A stretch of 64,000 nucleotides of DNA from Rhizobium sp. BK602 (GTDB taxonomy: Bacteria; Pseudomonadota; Alphaproteobacteria; Rhizobiales; Rhizobiaceae), in assembly GCF_014195095.1 (NCBI RefSeq), contig NZ_JACIBC010000009.1, positions 62,001 through 126,000 on the forward strand, given 5' to 3'. The notes under the pieces are model-generated. The model worked only from the letters and a program-made list of their open reading frames with translations, did no database searches and was not told the origin of the DNA. Shown in pieces: positions 24,994 through 32,990 of this stretch (within the stretch, counting starts at the first letter, position 1; each line of letters begins with the position of its first letter). Position numbers and translations under genes: made by a program.

Positions 24994-25434
24994 ATGAAGA
25001 TTTCGTCCGGATTTCGTTCAGTCGCGGTTGCCGTCGTCGCCGCCGCGGGAATCAGCTTTGCCAGCGCCGCGCATGCCGATAGCGGTACGATCCGCTTCGC
25101 CGTCTACAAGGCCGCCTTCTTTGTCGGCGGTTCCGGCGGCGAGGGCACGCTGACCTTCCACGGCCGCCGCTATCCGATCTCGATCGGCGGCATCTCCGGC
25201 GGTCTCGCTTTCGGGGCGTCCAAGACCTATTTCAGCGGTACAGTGCGCCACATTCGCCGCGCTCGGGATGTGAGCGGGGTCTACGGTGCCGCGGGCGGCG
25301 GCGGCGCGATCGGCAAAGGGGCCCAGATGATCGTCATGACCAATGACAAGGGCGCCCAGCTCGAACTCACCGGCAGGCAGGTCGGCCTGCAGATCAATGC
25401 CGATATCAGCGGCTTGAGCATCACGGTGAAGTAA
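24994..25434 (+). CDS. Exported glycine-rich protein of unknown function
   Basis: The 146-residue product has a clear Sec signal peptide (MKISSGFRSVAVAVVAAAGISFASAAHA, cleavage near 28). The mature part is small, beta-prone and Gly-rich, with FFVGGSGGEGTLTF, a FHGRRYPISIGGISGG stretch, YGAAGGGGAIGKG and an ISGLSITVK end. This loosely recalls periplasmic SYLF or EipA-type proteins, but I cannot assign a family. GAGGAG lies about ten bases before the ATG, and a good terminator follows at 25465. It is monocistronic and probably periplasmic. Confidence 0.8.
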   Translation: MKISSGFRSVAVAVVAAAGISFASAAHADSGTIRFAVYKAAFFVGGSGGEGTLTFHGRRYPISIGGISGGLAFGASKTYFSGTVRHIRRARDVSGVYGAAGGGGAIGKGAQMIVMTNDKGAQLELTGRQVGLQINADISGLSITVK

Positions 25435-25464
25435 GGGCGACACTCCCTTGTTCATTCCTTGGAT

Positions 25465-25497
25465 AGGCCCGATTTGCTGACCTCAGCGATCGGGCCT
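25465..25497 (+). terminator. Intrinsic terminator after the exported-protein gene
   Basis: Nine-base arms AGGCCCGAT (25465-25473) and ATCGGGCCT (25489-25497) flank a 15-base loop and are followed by TTTCC. It lies 31 bases past the stop. The region from here to 25698 shows no gene. Confidence 0.75.
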
Positions 25498-25698
25498 TTC
25501 CGGAAATTTACGCAGGCTGTGCCCTTCGCCCCTCACTCCCACTCATTGTTCGCATCATGCCTAAGGCGATGCCGTACCGCCTGCATAGTCGAAGACGACC
25601 GGCAGCGGCGCGAGAGATTGACCGCGATGTCGCTGAGAGCGATGGCAGCTCGGCTTCCGGCCGGATTTTGGCAAGCATCGCCGGCGACCTGCCGCGCG

Positions 25699-26595
25699 TC
25701 AGTCGCGCGATACGGATAATCCGGTGAGAAGCGGAGCGTACGCAGCGAGCCGGCGGGATACGAACTCAGTAAAGAGCCGCACGCGTTTCATCTTGCGTGT
25801 CTCCCCCTGTGTGAGAAGCCAGAGTGTTCCGTACATATGCAGGTCGGTGCCCGGCACCCTCACCAGTAGCGGGTCGGCATCTCCGACGAAGCACGGCAGT
25901 GTCGTGATCCCGAGCCCTTGTCGTACTGCCACGATCTGCGCTAGGGCGTCCGTGACCCTGAACGGAACCCCCGTGATGGGAACCTCACCCTCACGGACCC
26001 AGTCCGGGATTCCATGACTGCTTATGACGATCCACCGGATGGGATCCGGCACGCCTGTACGCCATGCGGCTAGCAGATCGCGGGACATGTAGATACCGCC
26101 GAATATATCCGGTCCCTTCAGGCCGTGAAGATTGAGCGGCAGGGTTTTGCGGTTGTAGACGACGCGGATCGCGACGTCAGCCTCTCGGTTGGTCAGATTA
26201 GCCAGCTCACCGGACGACAGGATTTCCATCTCGATGTCCGGATGCAGACGCGCGAAATCGGCGAAGTCCGGCATGAGCAGGTGCGTCGCGAGGGTCGGCG
26301 CCAGCGTCACCCGCAGAAGCCCGCGCACGCTCTGGTCGCGGCTGAAGACACGCGTCTGCAGCTGGTGCGACGACGCTTCCATCTGCTCCGCGAGTTCGAG
26401 GACCTCCTCCCCCGCAACTGTCAGGCGGTAGCCCGAAGGCAGTTTCTCGAACATGTGCGCCCCGAGCCGTTCCTCCAGTTGAGCGACGCGTCGCAGCACG
26501 GTCGAGTGGTTCACCCCAAGGCGCTCGGCGGCAGCCCGCACCGAGCGTCCGCGGGCAACGGCAAGAAAATAGCGAACATCGTCCCAGTCGATCAT
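25699..26595 (-). CDS. LysR-family transcriptional regulator
   Basis: The 298-residue protein starts MIDWDDVRYFLAVARGRSVRAAAERLGVNHSTVLRRV, the same LysR subtype as the gene at 13470. The effector domain has ILSSGELANLTNREADVAIRV. I chose 26595 over the ATG at 26613 because of the MIDW start. It is divergent from an SDR and F420-type reductase pair and probably regulates them. The intergenic region has a dyad at 26780-26798. Confidence 0.92.
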   Translation of the reverse strand: MIDWDDVRYFLAVARGRSVRAAAERLGVNHSTVLRRVAQLEERLGAHMFEKLPSGYRLTVAGEEVLELAEQMEASSHQLQTRVFSRDQSVRGLLRVTLAPTLATHLLMPDFADFARLHPDIEMEILSSGELANLTNREADVAIRVVYNRKTLPLNLHGLKGPDIFGGIYMSRDLLAAWRTGVPDPIRWIVISSHGIPDWVREGEVPITGVPFRVTDALAQIVAVRQGLGITTLPCFVGDADPLLVRVPGTDLHMYGTLWLLTQGETRKMKRVRLFTEFVSRRLAAYAPLLTGLSVSRD

Positions 26596-26917
26596 GGTGC
26601 AATCCGGCACCACCAGGGTGCGCTTCCTTATATCCGCGTCCAGTCCCGTCGAATAGCCTCTCGTACTCGGACAGATGAGGTAGCGAGTTTGCTGCCCCTT
26701 TCATCGGTCGCTCTTCCATCCTCACGAACCGCGGACAGTGCGCTTCAGGGCTGAATCTACTAGCGCACCTGGTTCGATTTTGCACCACCGATGTGCAAGC
26801 TTCCGCACTGAACTCGTAACGCAGCCAGCCCCATTTCAACGTCGACACCATCCCCGGACGAATGCTCGGGGCAATGGGAGCAGAGGCGCTGCCCGACACG
26901 ACGAAAGGTGAAAAGTC
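26596..26917. other. Divergent control region, LysR to SDR gene
   Basis: The 322 bases hold promoters for both genes. The clearest signal is the dyad TTGCAC-N7-GTGCAA at 26780-26798. Related GTGCAA/TTGCAC words occur at the LysR start itself. No gene is evident. Base composition is less GC-rich than the core genes. Confidence 0.45.
26780..26798. promoter_or_regulatory. TTGCAC-N7-GTGCAA dyad, LysR operator candidate
   Basis: Perfect six-base arms at 26780-26785 and 26793-26798 form a 19-base interrupted palindrome. It sits 120 bases before the SDR start and 185 before the LysR start. The spacing and symmetry fit a LysR recognition site. Confidence 0.55.
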
Positions 26918-27667
26918 ATGGGAAAGCTTGAGGGTAAGGTTGCGGTCATCACGGGTGGCAACAGCGGGATTGGTTTGGCCACAGCCAAGCGCTTCGTGGA
27001 AGAAGGTGCGCATGTCGTGATCACCGGTCGACGGGAGAAAGAGCTGAAAGAGGCCGCAGTCTTGATCGGGAAAAACGTCACGACGGTCACGGCCGACGTA
27101 ACGCGCTTGGAGGATTTGGACCGGCTCTATGCCGTCGTGAAAGAGAAACACGGTCACATCGACATACTCTTCGCAAATGCCGGCTGGGGAGAAGTTGCAC
27201 TGCTCGAGACGGCTACCGAAGCTCATTTCGACAAAACCTTCGACTTAAATGCGAAGGGAACGTTCTTCACAGTGCAGAAGTCCCTTCCCCTCTTCAAGGA
27301 TGGAGGCTCGATTATCCTGACCTCTTCAGTCGCGAACGTCAGGGGAGACATAGCCTTTAGCGCTTACGCCGCCAGCAAGGCAGCCGTGCGCTGCTTCGCT
27401 CGCGGCTGGGCGATGGAGCTGAAGGATCGGAAGATTCGAGTGAATTCGATGAGTCCTGGCCCAATCGAAACTCCGGCTTTGGAAAAGGTGGGCCTCACCG
27501 CTGAACAGGTGGAACAAGCGATCGCTCATTTCGCCTCGCAAGTTCCGCTCGGTCGCAGGGGTAAACCTGAGGAGATTGCGGCCGCCGTCGTGTTCCTCGC
27601 CTCCGACGAAAGTTCTTACGTTACCGGCGTGGATCTCGCCGTCGATGGAGGCATGGCGCAGGTCTAA
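26918..27667 (+). CDS. Short-chain dehydrogenase/reductase
   Basis: The 249-residue classical SDR has TGGNSGIG (12-19), a NAG-type segment (FANAGWG), a catalytic Ser in LTSSVANV and YAASK. VTGVDLAVDGGMAQV near the end is the common SDR C-terminus. TGRREKE after beta-2 suggests NADPH. AAAGGTG lies about ten bases before the ATG. Codon use is less GC-biased than in neighbours to the left and right. It leads a probable operon with the gene at 27749 and is divergent from the LysR gene. Confidence 0.93.
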   Translation: MGKLEGKVAVITGGNSGIGLATAKRFVEEGAHVVITGRREKELKEAAVLIGKNVTTVTADVTRLEDLDRLYAVVKEKHGHIDILFANAGWGEVALLETATEAHFDKTFDLNAKGTFFTVQKSLPLFKDGGSIILTSSVANVRGDIAFSAYAASKAAVRCFARGWAMELKDRKIRVNSMSPGPIETPALEKVGLTAEQVEQAIAHFASQVPLGRRGKPEEIAAAVVFLASDESSYVTGVDLAVDGGMAQV

Positions 27668-27748
27668 TCACGGCGCGGTCCTGCGGCTGGCCTTCTAGCC
27701 CCGCCAGTCGCGGGACCACTTCTAATTCCAACACAAGATCGGAGAAGC

Positions 27749-28351
27749 ATGATGAGCTATGCAATTATAGGATTCGGTAAGGTAGGCCAGGCCCTCGCCT
27801 CCGCCTTCGCCCGTAAAAACATCGAGGTGGCCGTCGCGAGCCGCCGGCCGGCCGAGGCGTTGGCGCCGCAGGCTCGGGCGATTGGACCGACCGTCGTCGC
27901 CAAGTCGCTGCGGGATGCACTCGAGGCGGACACGATCATCCTGGCGGTCCCGTTCGGGGAGCATCGCGAGGTTGCGAAGGCCCTGCCGAGCTGGGAAGGC
28001 AAGACGGTCATCGACGCGATGAACGCGTTGGTTCCCCCTGAAGAACTGGACGGCCTCCCGTCCTCTGCCTTCGTTGCGAAGGCGTTCACCGGCGCCAAGC
28101 TCGTGAAAGTTTTCAATCACCTGGTTGCGGCCACCCTGGCTGCCGATCCGGTCGTCGAGGGCGGACACCGGGTCGTCTTTCTGTCTGGTGACGACGAGGA
28201 TGCGACTGCTCCCGTGGCGGATTTGGCCAAGCAACTCGGCTTCGCACCCGTCAGGCTGGGAAAGCTCAACGAAGGTGGCGCGCTGGTGCACGCACGCGGC
28301 CGCGTCTGGGGCCAGCTCATCTTCCAGGATTTGTTCAAGAAGGAACAGTAA
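27749..28351 (+). CDS. NADP oxidoreductase, coenzyme F420-dependent-type fold
   Basis: The 200-residue Rossmann protein starts MMSYAIIGFGKVGQALASAFARK, followed by VAVASRRPAEAL, and has ILAVPFGEH and VKVFNHLVAATL. This matches the NPD/F420:NADP reductase-like family (COG2085). In bacteria lacking F420 these probably use NADPH alone, and their substrate is unknown. GGAGAA at 27741 is better spaced for the second ATG (27752) than the first. The gap from the SDR stop is 81 bases, so co-transcription is likely but not certain. Confidence 0.88.
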   Translation: MMSYAIIGFGKVGQALASAFARKNIEVAVASRRPAEALAPQARAIGPTVVAKSLRDALEADTIILAVPFGEHREVAKALPSWEGKTVIDAMNALVPPEELDGLPSSAFVAKAFTGAKLVKVFNHLVAATLAADPVVEGGHRVVFLSGDDEDATAPVADLAKQLGFAPVRLGKLNEGGALVHARGRVWGQLIFQDLFKKEQ

Positions 28352-28499
28352 TTGGCGTATCGGCGCCGTCCGAAGAGCAGGAAGACGCCCGATGGAGCCG
28401 GAGGATCTGCGGGTCGTTTGGATCCGTCGCCCACGATCGATGGCCTAGATCCGCCCAAAGGGTCTTTGCCATCCGATATGCCACTCTACCGTATTCCCC

Positions 28500-30062
28500 T
28501 CACTCCCACTCGATCGTGCCGGGCGGCTTCGACGTCACGTCGTAGACCACGCGGTTGATGCCGCGGACTTCGTTGATGATGCGGGTCGCGGCGCGGCCGA
28601 GGAATTCCATGTCGTAGTGGTAGAAATCCGCCGTCATGCCGTCGACGGAGGTGACGGCGCGCAGCGCGCAGACGAATTCGTAGGTGCGGCCGTCGCCCAT
28701 GACGCCGACGGTCTGCACCGGCAGCAGCACGGCGAATGCCTGCCAGATGGCATCGTAGAGGCCAGCCTTGCGGATCTCGTCGAGATAGATGGCATCGGCT
28801 TCGCGCAGGATTTCCAGCTTCTCGCGGGTGATGCCGCCGGGGCAGCGGATGGCGAGGCCGGGACCGGGGAAGGGGTGGCGGCCGATGAAGCTGTCGGGCA
28901 GGCCGAGCTCCTTGCCGAGCACGCGCACTTCATCCTTAAAGAGTTCGCGCAGCGGCTCGACGAGCTGCATCTTCATGCGCTCCGGCAGGCCGCCGACATT
29001 GTGGTGCGACTTGATGGTGACCGAGGGACCGCCGGTGAAGGAGACGCTCTCGATGACGTCGGGATAGAGCGTGCCCTGACCGAGGAAATCGGCACCGCCG
29101 AGCTTCTTGGCTTCCTCTTCGAAGGTCTCGATGAACAGCCGGCCGATGATCTTGCGCTTGGTCTCGGGGTCGGAAACGCCTTCCAGCTCGCCGATGAAGC
29201 GGTCGGAGGCATCGACGTGCAGCAGATGCAGATTGTAGTGCTCGCGGAACATGGCGACGACGTTGGCCGCCTCGTCCTTGCGCATCAACCCGTGGTCGAC
29301 GAGGATGCAGGTGAGCTGGTCGCCGACGGCCTCATGGATCAGCAGCGCCGCAACGGAAGAGTCGACGCCGCCGGAGAGCGCGCAGATGACGCGCTTGTCG
29401 CCGACCTGATCGCGGATCGCCTGAACGGCCTTGGCGCGATAGGCCGACATCGACCAGTCGCCCTTGATGCCGGCGATGTTGTGGATGAAGTTGCCGATCA
29501 GCTTGGCGCCATCGGGCGTATGCACGACTTCCGGATGGAACTGCACGCCGTAATATTTGCGCTTCTCGTCGGCGATGAAGGCGTAAGGCGCGTTCGAGGA
29601 TGTGGCGACCACTTCGAATCCATCAGGCAGCGCGGTGACGCGATCGCCGTGGCTCATCCAGACCTGATGGCGCGAGCCGCTCGACCACAGGCCTTCGAAG
29701 AGGGCGCAGTCCTTGTCGACATCGAGGAAGGCGCGGCCGAATTCGCGGTGATGGCCGCTCTCGACCTTGCCGCCGAGCTGCATGCACATGGTCTGCTGGC
29801 CGTAGCAGATGCCGAACACCGGCACGCCGCTGTCGAAGATGATCTGTGGCGCCCTGGGCGAGCCTTCGTCCACGGTCGATGCCGGGCTGCCGGAGAGGAT
29901 CACGGCCTTCGGCTGCAGCCGCTTGAAGCCGGCTTCGGCGGATTGGAAGGGGACGATCTCGCAATAGACGCCCGCTTCGCGCACGCGCCGTGCGATGAGC
30001 TGCGTCACCTGGCTGCCAAAATCGACGATGAGAACGGTGTCTGGATGTGCTGTCTGGGTCAT
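28500..30062 (-). CDS. guaA: GMP synthase (glutamine-hydrolysing)
   Basis: The 520-residue protein has an N-terminal class I amidotransferase domain (GICYGQQ with nucleophile Cys86; QFHPEV later), an ATP-pyrophosphatase domain with the P-loop SGGVDSS about residue 234, and the C-terminal dimerisation domain ending PPGTIEWE. It converts XMP to GMP in the purine pathway. Length is standard. A 103-base gap separates it from the nucleosidase gene upstream on the same strand. The long opposite-strand frame is a shadow. Confidence 0.98.
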   Translation of the reverse strand: MTQTAHPDTVLIVDFGSQVTQLIARRVREAGVYCEIVPFQSAEAGFKRLQPKAVILSGSPASTVDEGSPRAPQIIFDSGVPVFGICYGQQTMCMQLGGKVESGHHREFGRAFLDVDKDCALFEGLWSSGSRHQVWMSHGDRVTALPDGFEVVATSSNAPYAFIADEKRKYYGVQFHPEVVHTPDGAKLIGNFIHNIAGIKGDWSMSAYRAKAVQAIRDQVGDKRVICALSGGVDSSVAALLIHEAVGDQLTCILVDHGLMRKDEAANVVAMFREHYNLHLLHVDASDRFIGELEGVSDPETKRKIIGRLFIETFEEEAKKLGGADFLGQGTLYPDVIESVSFTGGPSVTIKSHHNVGGLPERMKMQLVEPLRELFKDEVRVLGKELGLPDSFIGRHPFPGPGLAIRCPGGITREKLEILREADAIYLDEIRKAGLYDAIWQAFAVLLPVQTVGVMGDGRTYEFVCALRAVTSVDGMTADFYHYDMEFLGRAATRIINEVRGINRVVYDVTSKPPGTIEWE

Positions 30063-30165
30063 GGCGAGCCTTTAATGAAAAGCGCTTTCCCTGGCAATCG
30101 GGCAAATGACGGTCAAGCCGATTTTATTGTCCCGATTGTCCTTGTTTTCAACCGTTTCTGCTGCC

Positions 30166-30807
30166 TCAGAACCAGAATACGCCGTCCTCCAGCGCCGTGA
30201 AAAGACTGTCGACGGCATAGGAGAGCTTTCGGTCGATGACATGCAGATATTCCGTCCAGTCGGAAACATGCTGCAGCTCGACCTTGCCATCGGAAATGCC
30301 GCGCAGCCCGATCAGTGGCCGATTGTAGATCTGGCAGGCGCGCAGCACGGCATAGGTTTCCATATCCACCATGTCGGCGCCGATCCGGCCATAGGCCTCC
30401 ATGCCGGAAATGACGTTGCCGCCGGTCGAAAGGCTCGCTTCGGCAACGGTCGGGATGCGCAGCGGCAGCTCGATCGTGGCCGGCAGGTCGAGGAACGGCG
30501 TGCGGCCCTTCTCGAAGCCGAGCGGCGAGGCATCCATGTCGCGGTAGGAAACGGAGGTTGCCTGATAGACCTCCGTCTGGTCCAGCCTGGCGGAACCGGC
30601 CGAACCCAGCGAGACCACGATGTCGGGAAGATCGTTCTGTGCCTCGAGCTGGGCAAAGGCGCGCGTCAGTGCGATGGCCGCCTCGACCGGGCCGACACCG
30701 GTCATCAGCGGCTCGAAGCGGGAGCGCAGGAACGGGCCGTATTCGGCCTCGACCGCCATCACGAACAGGATGGATTTTCCCGATACGCGCTTCAGTTCGA
30801 ATGTCAT
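30166..30807 (-). CDS. 5'-methylthioadenosine/S-adenosylhomocysteine nucleosidase family
   Basis: The 213-residue protein has the PNP/UDP fold. It includes GVGPVEAAIAL, SLGSAGS, a VDMETYA motif with the ribose-contacting Met-Glu, and GISDG with the catalytic Asp. These enzymes split MTA or SAH to adenine and the thioribose or ribosyl moiety. The exact substrate is not fixed by sequence. Its ATG overlaps the stop of the thioesterase gene by four bases (30804-30807), so the two are translationally coupled. Confidence 0.87.
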   Translation of the reverse strand: MTFELKRVSGKSILFVMAVEAEYGPFLRSRFEPLMTGVGPVEAAIALTRAFAQLEAQNDLPDIVVSLGSAGSARLDQTEVYQATSVSYRDMDASPLGFEKGRTPFLDLPATIELPLRIPTVAEASLSTGGNVISGMEAYGRIGADMVDMETYAVLRACQIYNRPLIGLRGISDGKVELQHVSDWTEYLHVIDRKLSYAVDSLFTALEDGVFWF

Positions 30808-31253
30808 CCGGTAATTCCTTCTCGGCCGCGAATGACCATCATCGTTCCGGTCATGGAGGCAATCAGCTTGGCGGGACCGTCGCCGATGGCATAGCCGCGC
30901 CCGTCGGCGACGATGATCGTGGTGCCTGGCTTGGTCACTTCGCCGCGGAAGAGGAAGCGCTCGCCGCGTCCGGGCGACATCAGGTTGACCTTGAATTCGA
31001 TGGTCAGGATCGAGGCCGTGGGATCGATGACGCTATAGGCGGCGAAACCGCAGGCCGAATCCAGCGCCGCCGAAATGATGCCGGCATGCAGGATGCCGTG
31101 CTGCTGCGTCAGCTTGACGTCGAAGGGCAGCTCGATCTCGATCATGCCATGCTCGACGCGCGTCAGTTCCGCGCCGATGGTCGCCATCGCCGCCTGCCGC
31201 TCGAAACTCGTCCTGATGCGCGCCCGAAAGTCGCCGCTGTTTTCCCCGGTCAT
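30804..31253 (-). CDS. PaaI-type hotdog-fold thioesterase
   Basis: The 149-residue hotdog protein has the PaaI signature HGILHAGIISAALDSACG at about 57-74, with a candidate catalytic Asp in the helix, and a FLFRGEVTKPGTTIIVADG strand pair. Members hydrolyse acyl- or aryl-CoA thioesters. I chose the ATG at 31253; a longer in-frame start at 31328 lacks homology. It is the first gene of an overlapping pair with the nucleosidase gene. Confidence 0.87.
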   Translation of the reverse strand: MTGENSGDFRARIRTSFERQAAMATIGAELTRVEHGMIEIELPFDVKLTQQHGILHAGIISAALDSACGFAAYSVIDPTASILTIEFKVNLMSPGRGERFLFRGEVTKPGTTIIVADGRGYAIGDGPAKLIASMTGTMMVIRGREGITG

Positions 31254-31352
31254 GCTGTTCCCTTTCGCGGGTGCGAAATTGGCATGGCGGGGTTCTTTGG
31301 ACAAGGGCGATATGATGGAATTCGACAATAAGGGCGGCCGTTGAGCGCAGGG

Positions 31353-31733
31353 TCAAGCGGCGGTTGAATGCAGGCGCGGGGTGCCCAGCTTGAACCAGGC
31401 CTTAGCGATCTTGCCGCCCTCGATCTCGTAAATGCAGATTACGTCCACCTCGCCGCGTCCCTCCGGGAAGTTGCGAGTGACGGTCTCGTGGTCGACGACC
31501 ATGTTTCCAACCGTCATTCGGGCAATAAGCCTGCCGAAAAGATCAGGTTCGGCAAAACGGGCGAGGTGCCGTTCGCGGATTTCATCCGCACCGGAGGCGA
31601 GAAGGGTGGACGGGAATGCGTAATACTGACAGTCGTCGGCCCACCATTGCATGAAGCCTTCAATGTCCTTCGCATTATAGGCATCCAGCTGCATCCGGAC
31701 CGGAAACGTGACGTCGCGATGATCGATACTCAT
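31353..31733 (-). CDS. SnoaL/NTF2-like protein
   Basis: The 126-residue protein has the cone-shaped SnoaL-like pattern: MQLDAYNAKDIEGFMQWWADDCQYYAFP and, near the end, VICIYEIEGGKIAKAWFKLG. Such proteins may be polyketide cyclase-like or ligand-binding; no partner indicates which. The start is ambiguous. The ATG at 31733 fits the fold, but the one at 31799 has a better ribosome site (GAGGAT) and would add 22 basic residues. Confidence 0.8.
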   Translation of the reverse strand: MSIDHRDVTFPVRMQLDAYNAKDIEGFMQWWADDCQYYAFPSTLLASGADEIRERHLARFAEPDLFGRLIARMTVGNMVVDHETVTRNFPEGRGEVDVICIYEIEGGKIAKAWFKLGTPRLHSTAA

Positions 31734-31858
31734 TTCGGGAGGCTCTGGTTTGCGGAGGGGACGACGAAATAATTTTCGGTTGGGTTCTATCGCCGACATT
31801 GAAAATCCTCAATGGCGCGTTCTGCTATTTTGAAGCGAAGATTCGAGACGGGGCTGAG

Positions 31859-32935
31859 ATGGCGACGATTCTGCAATCGACGAAAGCCTATGAAGCCTGG
31901 ATGCGCAAGCAGCTCGGCGACGATCTGGTCGAGGCGGATCTGGCGAAGAAATACAGGAAGATGAAAAGCGACGGCTTCGTCTTCCTGCGCGCCACCTACT
32001 GGCGCTGGGCCGAAACGATCTTCGACATCTGCCCCGATCTTGCCGATGCGCCGAAACTGCTGGCGATCGGCGACACGCATCTGGAGAATTTCGGCACCTG
32101 GCGCGACGAGGAGGGACGGCTGGTCTGGGGCGTCAACGATTTCGACGATGCCGCCACCATGCCCTATGCGCTCGATCTGGTGCGGCTGGCGGCGAGCGCG
32201 ATCCTGGCGCGGGGCGATGACGGCCCGACGCCGCGCGTCATTGCCGATGCCATTCTGGGCGGCTATCGGCGCGGCATGCAGAAGCCCTCGGCGATCATTC
32301 TCGAACGCGATTACAAATGGCTGCGCAACGACGTGATCCTCTCCAACGCCGAGCGCAAGGCTTTCTGGGACAAGTTTCGCGACCTGCCGCTGGCGACCAA
32401 GCCCGTGCCGGCGCTCTATCTCGACGCGCTGCGGCGGTCGCTGCCCGACCCGACGCTGCCCTTCGTGCCGAAGCCGCGCACCGCCGGCACCGGCAGTCTC
32501 GGTCGCCCGCGTTTCATTGTCGACCTCGAATGGCGTGGCGGCCCGGTGTTGCGCGAAGTCAAGGCGCTTGCCCAATCCGCCTGGTCGCTTTGGCATGATC
32601 CGTCCGACACGGCGATCCACACGGGCGTCATCGCCGCCGGACCGACCCGGTCGCCCGATCCGCGCTATCATGTTACCGGCAATCTGCTGGTCCGGCGCCT
32701 GTCGCCCAACAGCCGCAAGATCGAGGTGGCGGGCGATGCGCAGATCCTGCTGTCGCCGGATATGCTCGACCTGATGGGCTTCGAGATCGCCAATTGCCAT
32801 GCGGGCGACGTCGCGCGCATCCCGCCGGTTCTGGCCGATCTCGACAAGCGGCCGGCGGACTGGCTGCGGACATCCGCCAAGGCGGCCGCCGCGGCGATCG
32901 GCGCGGAGCAGGCGGAGTTCGCCAGGCGATGGTGA
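31859..32935 (+). CDS. DUF2252 family protein
   Basis: The 358-residue protein has the DUF2252 hallmarks: IGDTHLENFGTW and VNDFDDA, which resemble the catalytic HxxN and metal-binding Asp of aminoglycoside-phosphotransferase-like kinases, and REVKALAQS downstream. Function is unknown; a small-molecule kinase is an inference from the fold. The ATG at 31859 is preferred because an upstream in-frame start at 31799 lacks homology and overlaps the divergent gene's promoter. Confidence 0.87.
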   Translation: MATILQSTKAYEAWMRKQLGDDLVEADLAKKYRKMKSDGFVFLRATYWRWAETIFDICPDLADAPKLLAIGDTHLENFGTWRDEEGRLVWGVNDFDDAATMPYALDLVRLAASAILARGDDGPTPRVIADAILGGYRRGMQKPSAIILERDYKWLRNDVILSNAERKAFWDKFRDLPLATKPVPALYLDALRRSLPDPTLPFVPKPRTAGTGSLGRPRFIVDLEWRGGPVLREVKALAQSAWSLWHDPSDTAIHTGVIAAGPTRSPDPRYHVTGNLLVRRLSPNSRKIEVAGDAQILLSPDMLDLMGFEIANCHAGDVARIPPVLADLDKRPADWLRTSAKAAAAAIGAEQAEFARRW

Positions 32936-32954
32936 GGAGGGGTGAGGCCCACAT

Positions 32955-32977
32955 CCGCCCTCGAAGGACGAGGGCGG
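32955..32977. terminator. Bidirectional hairpin between convergent genes
   Basis: Nine-base arms CCGCCCTCG and CGAGGGCGG flank the loop AAGGA, inside outer pairing of GGTGAGG (32941-32947) with CCTCACC (32989-32995). It separates the DUF2252 gene from the DUF1513 gene, whose stop overlaps the outer right arm. There is no U-tract. Confidence 0.6.
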
Positions 32978-32990
32978 CCCAGTAAACACC

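Noticed and set aside
28617..30200. 527-codon frame opposite guaA
   Set aside because: guaA is certain; the antisense product has no motifs and typical mirror composition.
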